Below, in pieces: positions 1 to 6,791 of a stretch of 13,280 bases of DNA; positions within the stretch are counted from its first letter, which is position 1, and every line of letters starts with the position of its first letter. The stretch comes from Oscillospiraceae bacterium (GTDB taxonomy: Bacteria; Bacillota; Clostridia; Oscillospirales; Oscillospiraceae), in NCBI GenBank assembly GCA_020025615.1, contig JAHHRT010000037.1, forward strand, positions 1 to 13,280, given 5' to 3'. The translations under genes and the position numbers were made by a program. The notes under the pieces were generated by a model that was not told the origin of the DNA, made no database searches, and saw only the letters and a list, made by a program, of their open reading frames with translations.

Positions 1-3
1 TAA

Positions 4-34
4 AAAACTCAGGAGCCGTTTTGACTCCTGAGTT
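4..34 (-). terminator. Rho-independent terminator of the tandem OB-like lipoprotein gene
   Basis: A perfect inverted repeat, AAACTCAGGAG and CTCCTGAGTTT, flanks a 9-base loop. Read on the minus strand, the hairpin begins about 20 bases after the stop codon of the lipoprotein gene and runs into a T-run. On the plus strand the right arm is followed by a broken T-rich stretch, so weak two-way function is possible. Confidence 0.88.
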
Positions 35-54
35 TCTTTGTTCTTGATTATAAA

Positions 55-870
55 TTACTGAACGGTAACCTGAGTCAGGTGTGCGTTGGGGCCGGCATAC
101 CAGTACAGGAATGCTTCCACGTCCACAACGTCGCCTTCCTTCAGCTCGCCAACGGTCTTGTAGACCTCGGTGTCAGTGCCGGTGAGGTAGAACTCAACGC
201 AGAAGGTGTAGGATGCACCGTTCAGGCCCAGGGTGACATAGATGTCGTCGCCGGGCTCGCCGTTCTTGTACTCAACCTTCTCAACGGTCAGGCCCTTCAC
301 AGCAACCTTCTCGTTCTGGTGAGCAATCAGAGCAGCCTCGTCAGCCATCAGCTCGGTCACATCAACAGGCTCAGCAACGAAGCTGCCTTCCAGGATCTCG
401 TAGGTAGCGTCGATGATCTCGACTTCGCCTTCCCACTCAGCCTTGTAGCCGGTGACGCGAATCTTGGTGCCTTCGGTGAGCTTAGCGTACTCTTCCTCAG
501 TGCAGGGCATATCATAAACGAAGTATGCGCCATCCTCTGCCTGGGTGTACAGGGTAGCCTTGTTGTCCCACCAGCCCTGCTTAGCCTGAACATAGGTCTC
601 AACAGTGACCTGGGAATCCAGCTCAGCAGCCACGAACTCCTCGTGGGTCATGACAGCGGCAGCAACTGCGGTTTCAGTAGCCTCAGTGGCAGCAGTCGTC
701 TCAGCAGCAGCGGCCTCGGTCTCGGCAGCTGCAGTCTCAGCAGCGGCAGCGGTGGTCTCGGGTGCAGAAGCCTCAGTGGTAGCAGCGGGCTCTTCCTTAG
801 CGCCGCAGCCAGCAAAGGCCATGACCATGGCAAGAGCCAGGATCAGTGCAATGTACTTTTTCATTTTCAT
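55..870 (-). CDS. Secreted lipoprotein with Ala/Thr/Glu linker and two OB-like units, function unknown
   Basis: This 271-residue protein has a clear lipoprotein signal: KKYIALILALAMVM followed by the lipobox AFAGC, with Cys22 as the predicted lipidated residue. Residues 25-73 are a low-complexity linker made almost only of Ala, Thr and Glu, which would hold the folded part away from the membrane. Residues 85-160 and 185-270 look like two related beta-rich units, each with a strand-rich pattern and a 'LTEGTKIRVTGY' or 'LKEGDVVDVEAF' segment, as in OB-fold-like domains. That fold is my inference from the pattern. The start is supported by AAAGGAG at 874-880. The gene has its own promoter and terminator, so it need not be co-expressed with the ABC operon just upstream. 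No enzyme motif is visible; a binding or adaptor role at the cell surface is the simplest guess. Confidence 0.85.
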   Translation of the reverse strand: MKMKKYIALILALAMVMAFAGCGAKEEPAATTEASAPETTAAAAETAAAETEAAAAETTAATEATETAVAAAVMTHEEFVAAELDSQVTVETYVQAKQGWWDNKATLYTQAEDGAYFVYDMPCTEEEYAKLTEGTKIRVTGYKAEWEGEVEIIDATYEILEGSFVAEPVDVTELMADEAALIAHQNEKVAVKGLTVEKVEYKNGEPGDDIYVTLGLNGASYTFCVEFYLTGTDTEVYKTVGELKEGDVVDVEAFLYWYAGPNAHLTQVTVQ

Positions 871-912
871 ATTCTCCTTTTTGTGTTCATGTGGTAATCA
901 AAGAACATCCCC

Positions 913-940
913 ATTATACTCCTAAATTCTGGGAAATCAA
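913..940 (-). promoter_or_regulatory. Sigma-A type promoter of the lipoprotein gene
   Basis: On the minus strand there is TTGATT (935-940), a 16-base spacer and TATAAT (913-918). It sits just after the stop of the solute-binding protein gene and about 45 bases before the lipoprotein start. No terminator is seen between the two genes, so read-through from the ABC operon could add to this promoter. Confidence 0.7.
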
Positions 941-944
941 TACA

Positions 945-2552
945 TCACCCCTGGGGGCGATTTCTTTTTTTCTGATAAACGGCATTTCCCACAACATAGG
1001 AAAGAATCAGTACCCAGGTAACCGCCAAAGTAGACAACAGGGCCACCGAAGCTCTGGGCAGGGGGCCCAAATCACTCTTGCCCCCGGTTCCGGTTTCCAG
1101 CTGATCCAGGCGGTAGAGGGACGTCACATCCTCATAGAGTGTCTCCATGTAGGCATCGTCCACGGTCTGCTTGCGGCGAGTGGATTTTGCCACATTTTCA
1201 ATCAGCTGCCCTGCTGCATTTCGCAGAGAGGCTGAGCCGTTGAACACCGGGGTCACGAAGGTGTTTTCCGTGTTGTCCAGGAGAAGCTGGGAGGCCCGAA
1301 TCTTCACATCGTAATGGTACTGATTGTCCTCGCCGCCCCGGGACAGATAGTCCTGATACTCCTCAGCGCTCTGGGCCTTGGCGGTGACAGGAACATAACC
1401 TTCCGTGGTGGCATAATCGATCTGCACCCGATTGGTCAGCAGGAACTGAGCGAAGAGCCAGGAGGCCAGCACCTCCTGGGGATCCTCTTTATTGAAGATA
1501 CACACCGAGGGGCCCTGAGAAATCATCTTGGGGTTGGCTGGGTCGAACTGCGGAATGGTCATAACCTCCGTCTCAAAGGGGATGATCTTATCCTCGCTGA
1601 TATCCGACAGCGGCGCATCGGCACCCATCCAGGTTGCACCGGCGGTGGAGTCAATGGCGAACACACACTGGCCCGCATTTAAGAAGTTTGCGGGATAGCT
1701 GGAGATTTTGAAGGTGGAGAAGGCGCCGGACTTTACGTGCTCCGCCACATCGTAGAGAATCTCCCGGGTGGTGTCGTTAAACAGGAGAATGTCGCCCTTG
1801 GGGCTGGAATATCCGGCGTTCTTCTGCTTCAGCATCTGAATCATCATATTGTCCGTGGACTTGTAGATAAAGGGAATCATCACCTTCTGACCGTTCAGAA
1901 GGAAGTTCCCCTGGGCGTCCTTCTTGGCGGCTGCCTCAGAAACCTCCCAGATAAAATCCCAGGTAAGAGTCTCCGGCAGGGTGTAGCCCAGCTTCTCCAC
2001 ATAGGTTTTGTTCACATAGCAGGCCTCTGTGGAGCGCATATAGGGAATGGCATAGTAGTGGCCCTCAAAGGCGCACTCCCCCAGGAACTTGGGAATGATC
2101 TCCTCCACCTTGGGCGCATCGAAGCGAACCTCGCTGCCGCCCAGACCGTACCGTGGGTCTGTAAAAAGGTTGTCGAGAGACACCACGCTGTTGGAGCCGG
2201 TGAGGTAGGTGGCGATGTGGTCCGGGTAGGTAATGCACACATTGGGGGTAGTTCCCGTGGCGATGTTGGTAATCACATCGTTGTAAATCCGACCGTAGTC
2301 TGTGTACAGCCGCAGATTCACATGGATGTTGGGATAGAGGGCTTCAAAATCCTGGATTGCCTGCTTGTAGATTTCGACCTGGGTCATGTTGGTATCATTC
2401 TTGGCCCAGAAGTTGATCTCATAGTCCCGCTCCGAATCAAAGGTCTCAGGGACCGTAAAGGCATCCATCCCCTTGGAGCCGTGGCAGCCGGTAAGGAACA
2501 GACTCAGCACCAGAGCGCTCAGAAGCATCAGGGAAATCACACGTTTCTTCAT
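945..2552 (-). CDS. ABC transporter substrate-binding lipoprotein with an extra C-terminal membrane anchor
   Basis: This 535-residue extracellular solute-binding protein captures the substrate for the permease pair encoded just upstream. The family resembles CUT1 sugar and glycerol-phosphate binding proteins (SBP_bac_1/8 type), for example the segment 'YEINFWAKNDTNMTQ' near the start and the 'ASWLFAQFLLT' helix later. The signal peptide ends in LFLTGC, so Cys23 should be lipidated. Unusually, residues 503-525 form a hydrophobic helix followed by KKRNR, which fits a second anchor with a cytosolic tail. At 535 residues it is about 100 longer than most relatives. The start codon overlaps the preceding permease stop as ATGA, and AGGAGG at 2562-2567 supports it. 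The substrate cannot be told from sequence alone; a sugar, oligosaccharide or glycerol-phosphate ester is likely. Confidence 0.9.
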   Translation of the reverse strand: MKKRVISLMLLSALVLSLFLTGCHGSKGMDAFTVPETFDSERDYEINFWAKNDTNMTQVEIYKQAIQDFEALYPNIHVNLRLYTDYGRIYNDVITNIATGTTPNVCITYPDHIATYLTGSNSVVSLDNLFTDPRYGLGGSEVRFDAPKVEEIIPKFLGECAFEGHYYAIPYMRSTEACYVNKTYVEKLGYTLPETLTWDFIWEVSEAAAKKDAQGNFLLNGQKVMIPFIYKSTDNMMIQMLKQKNAGYSSPKGDILLFNDTTREILYDVAEHVKSGAFSTFKISSYPANFLNAGQCVFAIDSTAGATWMGADAPLSDISEDKIIPFETEVMTIPQFDPANPKMISQGPSVCIFNKEDPQEVLASWLFAQFLLTNRVQIDYATTEGYVPVTAKAQSAEEYQDYLSRGGEDNQYHYDVKIRASQLLLDNTENTFVTPVFNGSASLRNAAGQLIENVAKSTRRKQTVDDAYMETLYEDVTSLYRLDQLETGTGGKSDLGPLPRASVALLSTLAVTWVLILSYVVGNAVYQKKRNRPQG

Positions 2553-3412
2553 CCCTTGGTACCTCCTCTCGCCACGCCCGCCATGATCTTCTTGTGGAAG
2601 ATGAGGAACAGGACAATGAGGGGCACAGAGATCACCACCACCGCCGCCATCATAGCGGGGATGTTCTCACGGCCGAAGCCGTTTTCCCGAATCTCCTGAA
2701 TGCCGTTAGACACCAGGAAATAGGCCTGGTCATCGGTAATGAGCCGGGGCCACACGTAGCTGTTCCAGCACTCGATGACTTTAAGAATGGTAATGGTGAT
2801 GATGGTGGGGCGGCAGATGGGAATCATCACCTTAAAGAGGTATTTGAAATCCGAGGTGCCATCCACCTTGGCTGCATAGTACAGCTCATCGGGAACCTGG
2901 GCGAAGTTTTCCCGCAGCAGGTAGATGTAGAATACCGAGGTCACAGAGGGCAGAATCAGGCCCAGGAAGGTGTTGCGAAGGTCCAGGTTCGTGACCGTCA
3001 CAAAGTTTGTAATGATCACCAGCTCATTGGGAATCATCATAAGAGACAGGAAGATGGTAAAGGCCAGGTCCTTTCCCTTGAAGTTCAGCCGCGCAAAGCC
3101 GAAGGCTGCCAGCACCGTGACGAAGACCATCAGGGCGGTGGTGACCACCGTAAAAATCACCGTATTTACAAAGTACTGTGCCAGGGGAACCGCAGTGAAC
3201 GCATCCCGGTAGTTTTGCAGCGTAGGCGACAGGGTGTAGAGCTTGGGCACAAATTCCGAGCTGTAAGCACTGTAGCTCTTCACCGACGTAAGCAGCATCC
3301 AGTAGAAGGGAAACAGCACCATAACGGCCCAGAAGGTCAGCAGGGTGTATACAATCACCCGGGTTACCCGACGCCGGATTCGGGCAGATTTTTCAATGGA
3401 ATCATAGTTCAT
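2549..3412 (-). CDS. Carbohydrate ABC transporter permease, MalG/UgpE type
   Basis: This 287-residue inner-membrane permease has about six hydrophobic helices, starting near residue 18. The EAA loop that docks on the ATPase is visible at about residues 176-203, 'ELYYAAKVDGTSDF' followed by the 'MIPICRPTI' end. The C-terminal 'CWNSYVWPRL' stretch is typical of MalG-like subunits. It should pair with the other permease (3424-4317) to form the channel. Eleven bases separate it from that gene, and its ribosome binding site GAGGTG overlaps the end of the upstream coding region. It overlaps the binding-protein gene downstream by four bases, which implies translational coupling. The length is normal for the family. 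Confidence 0.93.
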   Translation of the reverse strand: MNYDSIEKSARIRRRVTRVIVYTLLTFWAVMVLFPFYWMLLTSVKSYSAYSSEFVPKLYTLSPTLQNYRDAFTAVPLAQYFVNTVIFTVVTTALMVFVTVLAAFGFARLNFKGKDLAFTIFLSLMMIPNELVIITNFVTVTNLDLRNTFLGLILPSVTSVFYIYLLRENFAQVPDELYYAAKVDGTSDFKYLFKVMIPICRPTIITITILKVIECWNSYVWPRLITDDQAYFLVSNGIQEIRENGFGRENIPAMMAAVVVISVPLIVLFLIFHKKIMAGVARGGTKG

Positions 3413-3423
3413 AGCCCATCACC

Positions 3424-4317
3424 TCATTCGTAGTGGACATATTTTTTGCTGACCAAAAGATTGATGCAGGTGATGGTCAGCACAATGGCAAACAGCAGAA
3501 TGGCCGCCGCAGACGCATAGGAGGGGTATCCGCCGCCGTTTCCGTAGAGCATATCATAGACATAGCCCACAATGGTGTTCATCTGGGCCGCGTTCAGGTC
3601 GGTGCCGAAAAGGGCCACCGCATCGCTGTAGGCCTTGAATGCACCGATGAAGCCGGTGATAATGAGATAGAACAGCGTAGGCGAAATCATAGGCAGGGTG
3701 ATGCGGGTGAACACCCGGAGCTTGGAGGTGCCGTCAATCTTAGCGGCGTTGTAGTAGTCCTGCCGCACCGAAGCCAGGGCGCTGGTGAGAATTAAAATCT
3801 TAAAGGGCAGGACCACCCAGATGGTGTAAAAGGACAGGACAAACATCTTTGCCCAGTATGGGCCGTCGATGAAATCCACGGACTTTCCGCCAAACCAGCT
3901 GATCACCAGATTCACGAAGCCATCGGTATAGGGGGTCTTGCGGAACAGAATCATAAACACCAGGCCCACTGCCAGGGTATTGGTGACATAGGGCAGAAAA
4001 TAAACGGTCTGGTACAGACTTCTCAGCTTCTCAATGGAGCTGAGACCCACGCTGATCAGCAGGGCGATGAGGGTGGAAAGGGGCACTGTAATGACCACAA
4101 GGATAAAGGTGTTCTTGAGGGCCTGCAAAAAATAGGGGTCGTGGAGCACATAGGAGTAGTTATAGCCGCCCACCCCGAAGTAGGTCTGGGAAGCGGAATT
4201 GTACCCCTCCTCAAAGGAATAGATGAATACATCAATGAGGGGGTAAACCAGAAACGCCCCCAGGAAGAGCATGGCGGGGAGCAGATAGAGCCACCCCTTG
4301 TAGGATTGTCGTTCCAT
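3424..4317 (-). CDS. Sugar ABC transporter permease, MalF/UgpA/LacF type
   Basis: This 297-residue integral membrane subunit has an early helix (residues 9-34), a periplasm-facing loop, and further helices at about 68-92, 105-125, 157-180, 212-232 and 268-290. The EAA loop reads 'DYYNAAKIDGTSKLRVF' and ends 'ITLPMISPT' (about residues 187-214), matching the ATPase-docking motif of this superfamily. It is the first permease in the operon. It starts ten bases after the ATPase stop, and AGGAGG (4323-4328) overlaps that stop codon. Length and motifs are ordinary for the short MalF-like permeases of Firmicutes. With its partner it forms the substrate path; specificity comes mainly from the binding protein. 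Confidence 0.93.
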   Translation of the reverse strand: MERQSYKGWLYLLPAMLFLGAFLVYPLIDVFIYSFEEGYNSASQTYFGVGGYNYSYVLHDPYFLQALKNTFILVVITVPLSTLIALLISVGLSSIEKLRSLYQTVYFLPYVTNTLAVGLVFMILFRKTPYTDGFVNLVISWFGGKSVDFIDGPYWAKMFVLSFYTIWVVLPFKILILTSALASVRQDYYNAAKIDGTSKLRVFTRITLPMISPTLFYLIITGFIGAFKAYSDAVALFGTDLNAAQMNTIVGYVYDMLYGNGGGYPSYASAAAILLFAIVLTITCINLLVSKKYVHYE

Positions 4318-4327
4318 GGTGTCCTCC

Positions 4328-5431
4328 TTATGCCAGGGTCACCGGGAGCCGCTCCCCGGACTCCCCGGAAAACACCAGAACCTTTTCGGGTTTCAGGCGG
4401 AAGGAGACGCTGCCGGTGTTGGTAGGCACATTGGTCTCGGCGCTGATAATGGCCCGAATCACAGGATTCTGGCTGGCAGGATGGGTGCAGACAACGCTCA
4501 CATCCCGGCCCATAACCTCCACCCGGCTCAGGGCGCAGGTCAGAGGACCATCGGCCTGGGGCAGGAAGCCTTCGGGACGGATGCCCACAGTGACCGCCTG
4601 ATCGGCAAGGCCCGGGGCGGACAGCACTGCCTGGTCTCCCAGGTACAGCTTTTCTCCCTTCACCCGGCCCTCCAGCACATTGATGGGCGGGGTTCCCAGG
4701 AACTTGGCAACAAACAGGTTTTTGGGGTCGTCGTAGACCTCCTGAGGCTTTCCGATCTGCTGCACAACACCCTCCTTCATCACCACAATCAGGTCCGAAA
4801 TGCTCATGGCCTCATCCTGGTCATGGGTTACGAACACCGTGGTAATGCCGGTCTGGTGCTGAATCCGGCGGATCTCCTCACGGGTCTGGAGCCGGAGCCG
4901 GGCATCCAGATTGGAAAGGGGCTCGTCCAGAAGCAGAATCCGAGGCATTTTCACCAGTGCCCGGGCAATGGCCACGCGCTGCTGCTGACCGCCGGACAGC
5001 TCATTGGGCTTGCGGTCCAGAAGGCCGTCGATCTGCACCAGCCGCGCCGCTTCCTTGGCTTTTTCCAGCATCACAGGCTTTGAAAGCTTCTTGTCCCCTT
5101 TCAGGTTTTGCAGGGGAAACAGGATATTTTGCAGCACGGTGAGATGGGGATAAAGGGCGTAGTTCTGGAACACCAGGCCCACACCCCGGTGCTCTGCCGG
5201 CAGATCGGTGACATCGTCATCCCCGAAGAAGATCCGTCCGCTGGTGGGTTTCAGCAGGCCGCTGAGCAGGTTCAGGGTCGTGCTCTTGCCACAGCCCGAG
5301 GGGCCCAGCAGACCGATGAGCTTTCCATCGGGAATCTCAAAGGTGAAGTCACTGACAGCCACCACGTCAGTCTTTTCCTTCTTATTTCGGCTGGGAAATT
5401 TTTTGGTCAGATTCTGTAATACAACTTTCAT
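4328..5431 (-). CDS. ABC transporter ATP-binding protein, MalK/MsmK/UgpC type
   Basis: This 367-residue cytoplasmic ATPase powers the importer. All nucleotide-binding motifs are intact: Walker A GPSGCGKST (43-51), Q-loop QNY (89-91), signature LSGGQ (145-149), Walker B LLLDE (166-170) and switch His203 in 'VTHDQDEA'. Residues from about 250 on fit the OB/TOBE regulatory domain of MalK-like ATPases ('VGIRPEGF' is typical). It is the first gene of the operon. Many Firmicutes CUT1 importers instead share one unlinked MsmX-type ATPase, so this transporter carries its own. The start at 5431 has a modest GGGAAGG site 10 or so bases upstream. The names ugpC or msmK would be reasonable but the substrate is not known, so no symbol is given. 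Confidence 0.95.
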   Translation of the reverse strand: MKVVLQNLTKKFPSRNKKEKTDVVAVSDFTFEIPDGKLIGLLGPSGCGKSTTLNLLSGLLKPTSGRIFFGDDDVTDLPAEHRGVGLVFQNYALYPHLTVLQNILFPLQNLKGDKKLSKPVMLEKAKEAARLVQIDGLLDRKPNELSGGQQQRVAIARALVKMPRILLLDEPLSNLDARLRLQTREEIRRIQHQTGITTVFVTHDQDEAMSISDLIVVMKEGVVQQIGKPQEVYDDPKNLFVAKFLGTPPINVLEGRVKGEKLYLGDQAVLSAPGLADQAVTVGIRPEGFLPQADGPLTCALSRVEVMGRDVSVVCTHPASQNPVIRAIISAETNVPTNTGSVSFRLKPEKVLVFSGESGERLPVTLA

Positions 5432-5502
5432 AGATTACCTTCCCTTATTGGCAGTAAATCATAGGAATCATACAGCGCACATCGGCGCCGGACAGGACAA
5501 GG

Positions 5503-5529
5503 CGGGATCGGGGAAATTCCCCCATCCCG
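5503..5529 (-). promoter_or_regulatory. Imperfect palindrome in the leader of the ABC operon
   Basis: CGGGAT and ATCCCG, then GGGG and CCCC, pair around the 5-base loop aaatt with one mismatch (C opposite C on the plus strand). It lies a few bases after the expected transcription start and about 70 bases before the ATPase gene. It could be an operator for a sugar regulator or a hairpin in the mRNA leader; no T-run follows, so it is not a normal attenuator. Confidence 0.45.
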
Positions 5530-5542
5530 GCCATTTCTCTCT

Positions 5543-5570
5543 ATTATATCATCCCATTCGGTGTTTGCAA
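5543..5570 (-). promoter_or_regulatory. Promoter of the ABC transporter operon, extended -10
   Basis: Reading the minus strand: TTGCAA (5565-5570), a 16-base spacer ending in TGA, and TATAAT (5543-5548). The TG before the -10 box makes it an extended -10 promoter. It gives a leader of about 105 bases before the ATPase start. Confidence 0.7.
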
Positions 5571-5612
5571 GGGCAGAACAGGAAAAATACCAAAATCCCC
5601 GCACGCATAACA

Positions 5613-5641
5613 TTGACACAGGTTTCCCAGGGGATTATAAT
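5613..5641 (+). promoter_or_regulatory. Consensus sigma-A promoter of the RNA methyltransferase gene
   Basis: TTGACA (5613-5618), a 17-base spacer and TATAAT (5636-5641) match the vegetative consensus exactly. The ribosome binding site and start codon follow within about 30 bases, so the leader is very short. It points away from the ABC operon promoter; the two -35 boxes are about 42 bases apart. Confidence 0.88.
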
Positions 5642-5671
5642 AGGCAAAATGCTTACTTTAAGGAGATCGCC

Positions 5672-6478
5672 ATGGCGAATATCATCGAAATTCAGGATTA
5701 CGAGGCACCGGAGCTGGATGTCTATGCACGGCTCACCGAAGCCCAGCTGCTAAACCGCTTTGAGCCCGCAAAGGGAATGTTCATTGCAGAAAGCCCCAAG
5801 GTCATTCAGCGGGCCCTGGACGGGGGCTGTGTTCCCGTGTCCATTCTGGCAGAGCGCAGTCACATGAACGAGGAGGCCATGGCTGCCATTGAACGCTGCG
5901 GAGATGTGCCGGTATACACCTCCGGCCTGGATGTGCTCACTAAGCTCACCGGATTCCAGCTCACCCGGGGTATGCTCTGCGCCATGCGCAGACCCAAGCC
6001 CAAGACCCCGGCAGAGGTTCTGGAAAACACCCGCCGGGTGGTGGTTTTGGAACGGGTGATGAATCCCACCAATGTGGGCGCCATTTTCCGCTCTGCCGCC
6101 GCCCTGGGCATGGATGCGGTCCTGCTGACCCCGGGCTGCAGCGACCCGCTCTACCGTCGGTCCGCCCGGGTGAGCATGGGCACGGTATTCCAGATTCCCT
6201 GGACCTATCTGGGCGAAAACTGGATGGACGAGCTTCACGACCTGGGCTTCCGGTCTGCTGCCCTGGCTCTGCGGGATGACTCCTACTCCATCGATGCGCC
6301 GGAGCTTCGCAGCACCGAAAAGCTGGCGGTGGTTCTGGGCTCTGAGGGCGACGGTCTTGCCGCCGACACCATTGCCCAGTGCGACTACACCGTGAAGATC
6401 CCCATGTACCACGATGTGGATTCCCTCAACGTGGCAGCCGCCAGCGCCGTGGCCTTCTGGGAGCTTCGGGCACGATAA
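5672..6478 (+). CDS. TrmH/SpoU family RNA 2'-O-methyltransferase
   Basis: This 268-residue SPOUT-class enzyme is predicted to move a methyl group from S-adenosylmethionine to a ribose 2'-OH in rRNA or tRNA. All three SpoU motifs are present: motif 1 'NPTNVGAIFRSA' (131-142, with catalytic Arg140), motif 2 'GSEGDGL' (223-229) and motif 3 'IPM' to 'DSLNVAAA' (243-257), which form the knotted cofactor site. Residues 15-105 fit the N-terminal substrate-binding domain. The frame is open further upstream to 5561, but AAGGAG at 5660-5665 and the promoter at 5613-5641 fix the start at 5672. The exact RNA target (a 23S site such as G2251, or a tRNA) cannot be told. It is a single-gene unit. Confidence 0.93.
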   Translation: MANIIEIQDYEAPELDVYARLTEAQLLNRFEPAKGMFIAESPKVIQRALDGGCVPVSILAERSHMNEEAMAAIERCGDVPVYTSGLDVLTKLTGFQLTRGMLCAMRRPKPKTPAEVLENTRRVVVLERVMNPTNVGAIFRSAAALGMDAVLLTPGCSDPLYRRSARVSMGTVFQIPWTYLGENWMDELHDLGFRSAALALRDDSYSIDAPELRSTEKLAVVLGSEGDGLAADTIAQCDYTVKIPMYHDVDSLNVAAASAVAFWELRAR

Positions 6479-6489
6479 ATCCCCCCTCA

Positions 6490-6621
6490 GTCCCCAATAT
6501 TTAGGGGACGTCCTTCGGAGAGTACCTTTCTTGTCACTGAACAAGAAAGGTACCAAAGAAGTCAGCTCAGGGGAGACGCTGAGTGTCGCGCTCCCGCGCC
6601 GCCAAGCCGCTCTCCCCTGAG
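6490..6621. repeat. Cluster of three palindromes, possible REP/MITE-like dispersed element
   Basis: The stretch after the methyltransferase stop holds three inverted repeats. GTCCCC/GGGGAC lies at 6490-6495 and 6504-6509. A 13-bp perfect pair, GTACCTTTCTTGT and ACAAGAAAGGTAC, lies at 6522-6534 and 6541-6553 with a 6-base loop. An 11-bp pair, CTCAGGGGAGA and TCTCCCCTGAG, lies at 6566-6576 and 6611-6621 around a GC-rich 34-base centre. None is followed by a T-run, so they are not ordinary terminators. No start-bearing real gene is seen here. Being a dispersed repeat is inferred, since no second copy exists in this window. Confidence 0.55.
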
Positions 6622-6743
6622 AACCCCTCACGGCGCGCACTGGTCAAGATTGTGCTGTATGATAGATTTTGATTGGACGCTCCCATTGTCCGGCTTTCTC
6701 GCATACATCAGCACACGCCCTGATTTCTTCCATTTTCTGACGC
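6622..6743. other. Non-coding spacer with no recognised feature
   Basis: Together with the palindromes before it and the terminator after it, this fills the 313-base gap between the methyltransferase and PlsC genes. I see no gene with a ribosome binding site, no promoter of quality and no RNA gene in it. Confidence 0.6.
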
Positions 6744-6783
6744 AAAAAATCCCAATGCAGTTTTTTCTGCATTGGGATTTTTT
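6744..6783. terminator. Bidirectional terminator between converging genes
   Basis: A 17-bp perfect stem pairs AAAAAATCCCAATGCAG (6744-6760) with its complement at 6767-6783 around a loop of six T. The A-run before and T-run after give a U-tract in both directions. It ends the PlsC operon from the right, eight bases after that gene, and any transcript of the methyltransferase gene from the left. Confidence 0.92.
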
Positions 6784-6791
6784 ATGTTGGC

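Noticed and set aside
648..800. Short tandem repeat (GCAGC/CTC-rich) as a variable-number repeat
   Set aside because: Units are irregular at DNA level; it is simply codon bias in the Ala/Thr/Glu linker of the lipoprotein.
79..897. Long plus-strand open frame of 272 codons
   Set aside because: It mirrors the lipoprotein gene on the other strand. It lacks a ribosome binding site and its product is a low-complexity Ser/Gly/Leu string caused by the antisense of the Ala/Thr/Glu linker.
945..1050. C-terminal helix of the binding protein as the product of a frameshift or fused fragment
   Set aside because: The frame is continuous, codon use does not change, and the helix plus basic tail make topological sense, so it is reported as a real feature.
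2594..3433. Plus-strand open frame opposite the second permease gene
   Set aside because: His/Gly/Gln-rich composition is typical of antisense to membrane proteins, with no ribosome binding site. The permease on the minus strand has full family motifs.
5432..5540. Riboswitch or T-box in the ABC operon leader
   Set aside because: The leader is only about 105 bases with one simple dyad and no recognisable conserved riboswitch core or T-box sequence.
6522..6553. 13-bp hairpin as terminator of the methyltransferase gene
   Set aside because: No T-run follows on either strand, and a far better terminator lies at 6744-6783. Kept as part of the repeat cluster.
5750..6640. Minus-strand open frame opposite the RNA methyltransferase gene
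   Set aside because: No ribosome binding site or family pattern, and it runs through the palindrome cluster; the plus-strand gene has a perfect promoter and all SpoU motifs.
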